A stretch of DNA of 64,000 bases from Cryoendolithus antarcticus (taxonomy: Eukaryota > Ascomycota > Dothideomycetes > Cladosporiales > Cladosporiaceae). The stretch covers positions 682,001 to 746,000 of the forward strand of contig NAJO01000006.1 in NCBI GenBank assembly GCA_002077065.1, read 5' to 3'. Within the stretch, counting starts at the first letter, position 1. The number at the start of each line of letters is the position of its first letter. The position numbers and the translations under genes were made by a program. This document shows positions 40,998-49,450 of this stretch, in pieces. The notes beneath the pieces are model-generated. The model was given only the letters and a program-made list of their open reading frames with translations, was not told where the DNA came from and did no database searches.

Positions 40998-42473
40998 ATG
41001 CGCTTCTCCATAGCCACCGCCATGCTCCTCGCCGTCGCCACCCTCGCATCGGCGGCCGCCATTGTCCCTCGCAGCGAGGCAGCTGTTCCCGACCCCGACA
41101 ATGAGGCCAAGGTGCATCGTCCCGTTCACAACCCCATCGACCTCGAGAAGCGCGACATCAACGGCTATGTGATCCTCTGCAACCAGCCCATCTACAGGCC
41201 CGACTGCGTCAACTCCCCATACACCACCGGCAACTGCTGTATGTCTCCCCATCATTGCCATGCTCGCTCGCTCCATCCTCTAACACAAAGCAGATGGTCT
41301 GGACGGCAAGTGGAGCGGTGTGTTGCACACCGTCGCTCCCGTTCTCGGTGGCGCCAACGCGTCCTGCAATATCTTCAAGTAAGGTACACTCCCAAGTCCT
41401 GTGGAGGTCTGCTAACATGCACCAGACACGAGCACTGCACCGGCGAATCCGTATCTGGGATCGTTGCACAGTTCCCTCCAGCCGATCCGGGTTTTGGGCC
41501 GTGGCGTAGTATCCAGTGCTTCGATGGCCACTGGAACGACTGTCACGCTGGCAATCCTGCCTGTGGCACTGCGCGCCGTTCTGTCCACGAAGATGAGCCC
41601 GAGGCCGTCCTCAACTCACGTATGAAGCGCAATGCCCTCATCCCTTCGAGCATCCCCCTCGCCGGGAACATCGACGGCTATATCTACTTCTGCTCCCTGC
41701 CCGGCTTCACCGGTGACTGCTTCGTGTACGAATACGGAACCAAGCAGTGTCACAACCTTACCGACAATACCCGCTACAGTCAGTCTGTCACCCCTCTGAA
41801 GGGCGCGAACTCCGACTGCATCTTATACCGGTTTGTTCATCCCTGCTGTTGCATCCCCACCTTTTACTGACTACTGTCAAGTGAAGCCGACTGTAAGGGT
41901 GACCAATCGCACGCCATCGCCTACCCAGGCATCGACAATTTCGAGACCCACGGTCTCTACGGCCCTCACGGTAGCTGGTCTTGCGACTGCGGCACCGCGT
42001 GCCCGAAGAAGTCCAAGAGCGCGCGATTGGTGCCTGTGGACGTGTCCACCACCAAGAAACGCGATGCCAGCGCCGTAAGTCCCGTCCATGAACCCGCTTC
42101 AGACGATCACGATAAACCCCTCCATCCCAAGATGCACGTGTACATCTGCAGCGAGGCAGACTGGAAAGGGCTCTGCTATAATCACGAAGCAGATGCTGGG
42201 CAATGCTGTATATCAAGCATCTCCAATGACGGTAATATGGCAACATCAGCTAACTTCTCGCTCGCAGTGAACCTTCCCTACCCTTTTCACGGCATCCTCG
42301 TGGGTTCGGCTGGACCCGACAAGGGCATCGTCTGTGCGCTCTTCACTACCACTGCTTGCCAAGGCGGTCGTGGGGAGAACACTGGTCCGATGCGCTTTCC
42401 CGGGTGGAGTGACATCAGCGTAGTGGATCGAGGGAGGGTCTTCTCCAGCCTCAAGTGTGTTCCTGACGACTGA
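40998..42473 (+). CDS. Secreted preproprotein with three Kex2-spaced six-cysteine modules, five exons
   Basis: Proposed CDS is join(40998..41238,41294..41378,41426..41830,41882..42207,42268..42473), 420 aa; introns are 55, 47, 51 and 60 bp. A signal peptide (1-20) is followed by a pro-region ending LEKR. Three modules follow KR at 51-52, 176-177 and 303-304, giving segments of 125, 127 and 116 residues. Core cysteines are 61/70/80/105/113/140, 198/207/217/240/248/278 and 333/342/352/375/383/416, that is C-x8-C-x9-C-x22-24-C-x7-C-x26-32-C in each. Module wording (GYIYFCSLPGFTGDC, CILYREADCKG) resembles a beta/gamma-crystallin-like fold; this is inference. Introns 1 and 4 sit just after the third Cys, both phase 1. 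Introns 2 and 3 sit four residues after the fourth Cys, both phase 2. Tandem duplication is therefore likely. Function unknown; an effector, adhesion or antimicrobial role is possible. Confidence 0.85.
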
Positions 42474-42726
42474 CAGGTGCCTCGATCGGTGTTCGAGGGA
42501 CAGGAACCGGGCGTTTGTTAGTGCTCTGAGCAGCGTAGCGAGAGTTCGACGTAATATGGGCCAAGGCTATCCGCCAACACTGGCGTGCAATCTAATGAGT
42601 GGAATGAAACGAGACGTTGAACTTCTCTTGGTCTTCGCTACCGTGAAGTATCATGAGTTCTCCGGTTTCCCAACGCCGTGCTGCGATGCCCACTCCCATC
42701 GTTCCGAGTCTCCGGCCGTAATCTGC

Positions 42727-43866
42727 TCATACCAAGCCATCATAAAGCGATAGTGCCGACACGATCGTCTCATCTCGTTTGCTGCCCTCCTGTATTGATG
42801 TCAGTCAACCCGCTCGACGGATCCTCGCACCACCATGTGAACGCACCTTGAATTCCTCCATATCCAAACTCCCATTCTCATCCTTATCCATCATGCTGAA
42901 AATCTTCTTCACCCGCTTCTCCGGCGTATCTTCATCCTCAGGCAACTTCACCATACTCCCCACCATCTTGTATATGGCCTCCACGATACTCAGCATCTCC
43001 TCGTAACTGATCTTCCCATCGCCATCAATGTCGTAGAGTTGGAACGCCCAGTCGAGCTTGTCCTCCATTTTACCCCGGGATGTAACGGAAAGGGCGCAAA
43101 TAAATTCCTTGAAGTCTATGCTGCCGGATTTATCTGCGTCGAAGACGTTGAAGACGTAGTCGGCGAAGGAGGAGGGATCGCCGAAGGGGAAGAATTGCTT
43201 GTAGATTTTTTGGAATTCGGATTTTGTGAGCATGCCGCTGGGGCAGTCTTTGAGGAAGCCTAAGGTGGCGATCTTAGCACGCTGTGGATTCGCACATTCC
43301 CATGTGAATAGCACACGCACCTTTGTACCATTGTTGAAGCTCCTTCTTGTCGAAGTGGGTCGCTCGTTGAAGTTCGCCTAGCTCTTGCTGTGATAGCTTG
43401 CTCTGGCTGTGGAAGAGCTTTGTTAGTCGATTCCTGACCTGATCCATCTTCCCTGCGTCTGCCGATTTGGCATCATCCTGGCCCATCTTTGAGATCAGCT
43501 TCGAGAGGAGGGTCCAGATCGTTCAGGGTTGCGGTGTGAGCCTTGTGTTGTACGTGGTCTGCCAGATTAGATGTTCAAAGCTTTGGCTAAGGAAGTGATT
43601 GGTGAGGGCAGGACACAGCAAACTTCTAGACAACTTTTGCCTGCATTGTCCCAAGTCGCGTGCAACGATCAAAGGTCTGGCCAGGTGCGCAGTCGAGGTA
43701 CAATGACGTATCGCTTGGTAGTGACGGTAGTGACGGTAGTGACGGTAGTATATTGGACGGAGCGTCTCCCGCGTTCCAGTCCGCTTCTTTGTCCATGGTC
43801 TCAGAGGTCGTTGCTTGGCCTCACGTGCAGGTTCCAGCAAGGGGAGGCGACTTACGATTTACCCAT
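42727..43866 (-). CDS. NCS1: Neuronal calcium sensor-1 (Frq1/NCS1), four exons with an 11-nt first exon
   Basis: Myristoylated EF-hand Ca2+ sensor that activates phosphatidylinositol 4-kinase. Proposed CDS is complement(join(42727..42789,42847..43259,43321..43406,43856..43866)), exactly 190 aa, the family length. Exon 1 is only ATGGGTAAATC, followed by GTAAGT. Splicing over a 449-bp intron to the acceptor CTAACAAAGCTCTTCCACAG gives [17 protein letters not shown], with Gly2 and Ser6 as needed for myristoylation. Exon 2 ends QQWYKG. Exon 3 has [12 protein letters not shown] and the Ca2+ loops [24 protein letters not shown] and [12 protein letters not shown]. Exon 4 is [20 protein letters not shown]. 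The first EF-hand is degenerate, as usual. An ORF starting MGQDDAK at 43486 is rejected: it runs through the intron and lacks the consensus N-terminus. Confidence 0.93.
43717..43749. repeat. 9-bp tandem repeat in NCS1 intron 1
   Basis: The unit GGTAGTGAC is repeated 3.7 times without error, within the long first intron of NCS1. Confidence 0.85.
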
Positions 43867-44257
43867 TCTCGCGCCTGAGCCTGCCTCTGCTCCAGATTGA
43901 TGGTGGGGTAAATGCTACGATGAAACGGCTGGACTGATGCAGGCCGAGGACGGGGACAATCAAGAGGGTGGGTCGGTAGGACGTGACAAGCTTTGAAGTG
44001 CAGAAGGCCTCGTCTGACAGCAGACAGAGCCTCCTGCCCGCAAAGGCCATGGCCATGAGGTCTTCCACACTAAGCGATGCACTGCCACAATTCATGTGGA
44101 GAGCGGGCGCTTAAGGTTGCATATGCATATGCTGACCTGCATAAACCCATTTTTGCATGACTCGAGGTGTGTTTGATGAGACCTCACTCCTTGAGGGACG
44201 AAATAGCGCATGATTGACGACAGCGTACGGACAGTGAGAAGGTGAAGCATCGCCAGT
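43867..44257. promoter_or_regulatory. Divergent promoter region NCS1/COG6 with 14-bp palindrome
   Basis: 391 bp between divergent start codons. A perfect 14-bp palindrome GCATATGCATATGC lies at 44119-44132, with further GCATAA and TGCATG words nearby. It could be a dimeric factor site; no factor is assigned. Confidence 0.5.
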
Positions 44258-46333
44258 ATGGCGACCTCATACTTTCACGATCGCAGTGCTGGGCGTCCTT
44301 TAGATGGAGTGTCGAGCCCTCAGACGCCTTCAACGCCGTCACTCCCAAGATCCAATGCCCTGCAGACGCGCATCGCCTCAGTCCTGTCAGCATCTTACGC
44401 GGACCTTGAGATCAGAGACACACTCAACATCATCGACCAACGCCAGCTGAGCAACTCCGCTGATACACGTCGTAACCTGAGACTCGATGTCCAGGACGAG
44501 CTGATTCAGTGCAATGGCGAGATCGTGCAAGACTTCGGCCAAGTGGCGAGCCAGCTCAAGCGTATCGGAGCTGCGATCAGCAGTCTCAACGATACTTGCG
44601 CGCAGATGCGGCGGCATATCAATGCCGCAAGTCGAGACTCCAAGCCTATGCTGGATGAAGCCGATGTCTTGATCAAGGGCAAGGCAGAGGTAGACGAGAA
44701 AACACGGCTTCATAATGCCTTTACCAAGCACTTCATTATCAACGATGCCGACTTGTCCACATTGACATCGATGAATGAGCCGGTCAACGACGACTTCTTC
44801 CGCGTTCTCACCCGGGTGAAGAAGCTTCATGCGGACAGTCAAGTGCTACTTGGCTCGGAGGATCAGCGACTCGGTCTGGAGATCCTCGACTCCAGCTCGA
44901 AACATCTGAACGCCGCTTTCCAGAAGCTGTATAGATGGGTGCAACGAGAATTCAAGACTCTCGATCTGGAGAACCCACAGATCAGCAGTGCGATCCGGCG
45001 AGCATTGCGAGTGCTTGCAGAGCGGCCGACCCTATTCCGCAATTGTATTGACGCCTTTGCCGAGGCGAGAGAGACCATCATGTCCAACAACTTCTATGCT
45101 GCTCTGACCGGTGCGTCTGTCGACCCAGCACACCCTGTCATGGGTAAAGCAATCGAGCTCTCTGCACATGACCCACTGCGATACGTTAGCGACATGCTGG
45201 CTTGGTCGCACTCAGCCACAGTCTCAGAGCGCGAAGCCCTCGAGGTTCTCTTTATCTCCGAAGGCAATGAGATCGCCAAGAACATCCAAGCTGGCATTGA
45301 GAGCGAGCCATGGGCCCGCGCCGCAGACGACGAAGACACAGAAGTGTTCGATCCACGCAAAGCTCTCGACGAGCTCACAGATCGCGGTTTGACTGGCGTG
45401 TTCAGGCAACTTCGACAACGGACCGAGCAAGTAATTCAATCCCATGAAGACGCGGTATTAGCCTACAAGATTTCCAACCTAGTCCACTTCTACACCACCA
45501 TCTTCACCTCCGTCCTAGGTCCAGACTCATCGTTATTGAGTACTCTCAGCCCGCTAGCAGATACAGCCCTGCGCTCATTCCGCTCTCTGATCCGCGATAA
45601 CATCGCTTCCTTGCACGTCGAAGCATCAGTCTCGCCTTCCGACCACACCACCCCAGACTTCCTTCTCGAGGCACTCAGCACTCTCACGACGCTGATGCAA
45701 AGTTACGACACCTCCGCAGCTGCGGACACAGATCTCGAGCGCCGCAGAGAGGGGTTCAGAGATGTCCTGAAAGAGGCACTCGATCCCTACCTGTCAGCTT
45801 GCGAAAACGTGACGAAGCGACTACGAAATCCGGGGAAGTTGATTTTCGCGCTCAACTGCTTAATCGCTACGGACACGACGCTCAAGCGCTATGTGTTCGC
45901 TGACCGTAGTGCGGAGCTACGACCGAAGGTCGAAGCGCATACTGCAGAGCTGGTAGAAGTCGTGCATCTCTTCCTCGGTCACGAGAGTGGCCTCGACCCG
46001 CTGCGTGATAGCGTAGCATCTCCGGAAGACGTGGCTGCGAATGTCGAAAAGCTCGAGACTGCGGCCAGACAGCTGGACGCTTTCCTGCCGTCTGCTAGTG
46101 ATGATGCGAGAAACCTGCTTGAGCAGCTGGAGGACAAATCGATCGTCAGAAGGGTGGTCGAGGATGCGTGCGAGCGATTTGTGGATGACTTCGAGGAGGT
46201 TGAAGGGTGGGTATTGGAGGCTGATGAGAAGTACGCGAATCACGTCAATGGAGACGTGGACGAAGAAGATGAGGTAATGTTCAGGGGGTTGTTCCCGAGG
46301 ACGAGCGGGGAGGTGAGGGTGTTGTTGAGTTGA
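44258..46333 (+). CDS. COG6: Conserved oligomeric Golgi complex subunit 6
   Basis: Subunit of the COG tethering complex for retrograde vesicles at the Golgi. Single exon, 691 aa. After a Ser/Pro-rich N-terminus comes the family region NALQTRIASVLSASYADLEIRDTL. The coiled-coil stretch VQDFGQVASQLKRIGAAISSLNDTC follows. Further conserved parts are KHFIINDADLSTL, LYRWVQREFKTLDLENPQIS, LAERPTLFRNCIDAFAEARE and DPLRYVSDMLAWSHSAT. Length and order fit fungal Cog6, and the protein is all-helical. It starts at ATG 44258, transcribed away from NCS1, and converges on the RBR ligase gene. Confidence 0.95.
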   Translation: MATSYFHDRSAGRPLDGVSSPQTPSTPSLPRSNALQTRIASVLSASYADLEIRDTLNIIDQRQLSNSADTRRNLRLDVQDELIQCNGEIVQDFGQVASQLKRIGAAISSLNDTCAQMRRHINAASRDSKPMLDEADVLIKGKAEVDEKTRLHNAFTKHFIINDADLSTLTSMNEPVNDDFFRVLTRVKKLHADSQVLLGSEDQRLGLEILDSSSKHLNAAFQKLYRWVQREFKTLDLENPQISSAIRRALRVLAERPTLFRNCIDAFAEARETIMSNNFYAALTGASVDPAHPVMGKAIELSAHDPLRYVSDMLAWSHSATVSEREALEVLFISEGNEIAKNIQAGIESEPWARAADDEDTEVFDPRKALDELTDRGLTGVFRQLRQRTEQVIQSHEDAVLAYKISNLVHFYTTIFTSVLGPDSSLLSTLSPLADTALRSFRSLIRDNIASLHVEASVSPSDHTTPDFLLEALSTLTTLMQSYDTSAAADTDLERRREGFRDVLKEALDPYLSACENVTKRLRNPGKLIFALNCLIATDTTLKRYVFADRSAELRPKVEAHTAELVEVVHLFLGHESGLDPLRDSVASPEDVAANVEKLETAARQLDAFLPSASDDARNLLEQLEDKSIVRRVVEDACERFVDDFEEVEGWVLEADEKYANHVNGDVDEEDEVMFRGLFPRTSGEVRVLLS

Positions 46334-46639
46334 AGGCAATCATCTTTGCATATGAGGTAGACGCACGAAGGGCGCGGAGAATCCGTGCTGATGGTTTCAA
46401 GCACGATTTTAAATCTATCGTACACTGGCGTTCATGCCACTCAAGCTGACCACTCCGACATCCATCGTGCGTGAGTTTCTATAAGCAGCGCTCTCCAATC
46501 ACCGTACACTACTGCTCGGTCGACTCAAACCCGATCGATCTCCTAGCCTTCGTCTCCCATAACTTACGTTTCCCTTTGCCCTTCATCGCGGCCTCACATC
46601 TCTCACCTTGAGAAACTCCGCGCTCATCGCCTTCGCACC
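46334..46639. other. Convergent intergenic region
   Basis: 3' flanks of COG6 and the RBR ligase gene, 306 bp. Nothing recognised. Confidence 0.5.
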
Positions 46640-48574
46640 TCAGAGCGGCGTCTCATCCTCGTCATCCATCTCCATACTTCCACTGTTGCGACGCTGGCGC
46701 TCAGGCCCCCGCAGCTGCTCCTCGAACAAGAATTCCCTCCCTCCCGAACCCTCCGGCGCCCTTGGCGGTGTAGGCGGGAGTGGCTGCCGCTGTGATTGCC
46801 ACGGATATGGCGCTGCGGCAGGAGATGGTGCGAGCGCGTTGCGCCGACCACCAATGGCGTAGCCGTTGGCTGGTGGAGGTGGCATGCTGGTGTTGAGATA
46901 GGATGGTCTGGGTAGTCCGGCTGCACCACCTGGTTGGTCACCGTAGTGTAGCGCTTGGTGTCGCTGCTGTTGATCGTATTGCTGGCGGTCGCGCTCCAGT
47001 ACCTGCTGCGCATTCTCTTCAGCAGTCTGCTGAGCGGGGTGAGCGGGGTAGGGCTGTGGGGCATAGGTTGGGTAAGTATTGTAGAGCGGGTATTGAAATG
47101 AAGTCAGAGGTGGGTAAAAGCTGGTGTTCGGAACAACCGTGGTGGAGAGGGGGTCTGCAACTGGAGGGGGCACCAGTGGATGAGTCGTGTTTGCGGCATA
47201 GTGTGCCGATGATAGCGGAGGGAGGCCACCAGTGAGTCGGGCGCCGCGACCGAAGTGCGCTTGCGTGAAGGCTGTGGCTTGGGTAGCTAGTGGTGGATTT
47301 GGCAGGTATGTGTCGAAGCTGGACGCCTGGGCGGGATTTAAATATGCGCCGGTACAAGTGGGCTGCGTGCGTGGGCTCGGCGGTCCCAGATCTCTGCGCC
47401 TGCGCCTGGCAGCTAGACGCGCTTGACCGTTGGTGGCGCGGCCTGGAGAACCTGTCGTGGCTGCCAAATGATCGCGCATGGCTCCTGGTTGAGCCTGAAC
47501 AACTTGTACCTCATCGTCTGCGGCTGTTGCGGTGGCGTTGTTGCGGTGCCTTGGCGTGAGGCCCAATCTCCGGTACATCTCATCGCCAGCAGCCATTTGA
47601 GCGGGCGTGTAGCGCTCGAGCGGACCATACTCTCGCAACGCTGCTCCGTAGTCGTATGGACTGCCAGGGTCCTCGCCGTAGTCTGTCGCGTCGTCTACGC
47701 GGTCTCCGTAGATCGGCCGCAGTCCCCTCCGCACACGAGCGATCTGACACTGAGCGTGGCTATCGTCGTGATGCATGTCTTGACCGCCACAGTCATAGCA
47801 ATAGCCCTGTCCACAAGGGCAGCTCATATGAGAGCAGCCTTCAGTGAGCTGCTCGGCCCGGTTGCATTTCGGGCAAAGCTGGTACTCCACGCCTCTGGTC
47901 AGACCCGCGAGAGCGTCTTCTTGTTGCTTCACCTTAGCCGCGAAGTCGAAGCGGCATCCGGAGTGGTTAAACGCGGCTGCCTTGTCAGGGAGATGCTCAC
48001 CACACTTGAGGCACCAGATCTTGCCACAGGACATCGTGTCTTTGCACGTGGCGATGGCTTGCATATTATCCGCGGCATCTCTGATGATACCACCGACATA
48101 CTGACCGCAAGGATCGGTGCAGAAGATGCGATTGACTGGTAGCACTTTCTTGCGTTCGCCCATCTCGTTGTAGCGCTTGATCAGATCATCTCCAAGAACA
48201 TTCGTGTAGTCCTCAGTGCGCAAGATGTGGTAGCCAGTCAGCTTCGCGGGGTGGGCCTCCTCAGCAGCTGCGGCTCGCTCGAAGAACTGTCTCAGACAGT
48301 CCCAGCACAGCTTCCACTGATGCTGGACGGTTACTACCTGCTTGCCGTGTGAAGCAAGGTCGTCCATGCAGACAGCGCATCTAAGCATGCTATCTTGGGT
48401 ATTTGAACCTGGGCCGGCTGGATGAAGATTCGAGAGCGCAGCCACGTTATCATAGCGTGGATATTGGGCTAGTGTGCCGTCCATCTGTGTCTGATGACGC
48501 CTCATGGCCCGTTCAATGTACGCCTCTGTCGCGGGATCCAGAGGTGATAGCCCCTGCGGCCGCTGTCCTGCCAT
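46640..48574 (-). CDS. RBR-type (RING1-IBR-RING2) E3 ubiquitin ligase
   Basis: Single exon, 644 aa from ATG 48574 (MAGQRPQGLSPLDPATEAYI). An upstream in-frame ATG at 48712 would add 46 unlikely residues. The N-terminal half has RING1-like CAVCMDD ... CWDCLRQFF, an IBR with CTDPC, SCGKIWCLKCGEHL and NHSGC, and RING2 with CPKCNRAEQLTEGCSHMSCPCGQGYCYDCGG. The Cys in EGCSHMSC is at the position of the thioester Cys of RBR ligases. The C-terminal about 320 residues are Pro/Gln/Tyr-rich and disordered, ending in an acidic EMDDEDETPL. RING1 has an unusually long insert between its halves. The family call is strong; the substrate is unknown. Confidence 0.88.
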   Translation of the reverse strand: MAGQRPQGLSPLDPATEAYIERAMRRHQTQMDGTLAQYPRYDNVAALSNLHPAGPGSNTQDSMLRCAVCMDDLASHGKQVVTVQHQWKLCWDCLRQFFERAAAAEEAHPAKLTGYHILRTEDYTNVLGDDLIKRYNEMGERKKVLPVNRIFCTDPCGQYVGGIIRDAADNMQAIATCKDTMSCGKIWCLKCGEHLPDKAAAFNHSGCRFDFAAKVKQQEDALAGLTRGVEYQLCPKCNRAEQLTEGCSHMSCPCGQGYCYDCGGQDMHHDDSHAQCQIARVRRGLRPIYGDRVDDATDYGEDPGSPYDYGAALREYGPLERYTPAQMAAGDEMYRRLGLTPRHRNNATATAADDEVQVVQAQPGAMRDHLAATTGSPGRATNGQARLAARRRRRDLGPPSPRTQPTCTGAYLNPAQASSFDTYLPNPPLATQATAFTQAHFGRGARLTGGLPPLSSAHYAANTTHPLVPPPVADPLSTTVVPNTSFYPPLTSFQYPLYNTYPTYAPQPYPAHPAQQTAEENAQQVLERDRQQYDQQQRHQALHYGDQPGGAAGLPRPSYLNTSMPPPPANGYAIGGRRNALAPSPAAAPYPWQSQRQPLPPTPPRAPEGSGGREFLFEEQLRGPERQRRNSGSMEMDDEDETPL

Positions 48575-49450
48575 GACGAAGTACAGCGGTGTTTGATGGA
48601 AGTAGATCTGATGGTGAGTGGAAGAGAAGACCTTTCGAGCTTTTGGAAGTCGTGATATGCAGGTGGCGTGTGGTGACACGTGAAGTGGAAAGTGCGATTC
48701 ACCGGCCTCCATTCACCAAAAGAGGGCGGCCTCACCTCGAGCTCACGCACACCCTTGGCATACTCACCTTTGAGGAAGACTACACACTGCCCAACAGTCA
48801 CGTCTAGAAGAAAATGCTCCCTACTGACTTACCTGGAGGCAGACTTTACCTGCAGACAGACTGCGCCGCCGTAGCAGACGCGCGCAAGGATGTTGTACGA
48901 GGTTCTGGCCGCCATCAGCTTCTCGTCCTCGACAGGCCTTTGTTTGCTACATCTCCGATACTAGTGCACCCTGTAAGCTCCTCATACGCTGTGGGTCTGC
49001 AACAGTTAGCGGGCATCTTGTCGGGCTAATGGCCGCGCCGCGAAAGTGGTGAATAGTCGAACGCTGATTGCGTTTTGGTTGTTGTGAACTTCATCGACTC
49101 CTGCATCTCCATAGACGTAGCTTGAAGCCTCATTCACACTTCGTAACGGATTGAGTGCACCTTGCGACAGAGCTCTCATGAGGCGGATGGACATTGATGC
49201 ATTATTGTGAGTTGTAAGGTAGACATCATGGAAACGAACGACGCACCACCTCGCAGCACAGCCACATCCTGGTAGTCACTCCGCCACAGCACTATATCGC
49301 AGCCTACGCAACATGTACGAGGACGACCATGAGACGAAGTAGCAACTGCTCCGTAATACAACTATCACACTTACGACTTCAAATCGTAGTTGCGAGGCAG
49401 CAGCATGTCAATCTCGTACTTCTATCGACGTCTCTGCATGTTCTCGCGGC
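48575..49450. other. Divergent intergenic region
   Basis: 876 bp between the RBR ligase start and the unrecognised gene at 49451. Only short ORFs without domains. Confidence 0.5.

Noticed and set aside
43274..43486. NCS1 start at ATG 43486 (MGQDDAK...)
   Set aside because: It lacks the MGKS myristoylation start; a 32-bp intron there would be too short and in the wrong phase, while exon 43856-43866 fits exactly.
47423..48142. 239-codon plus-strand ORF with hydrophobic stretches
   Set aside because: Antisense of the cysteine-rich RBR domain; no domain of its own.
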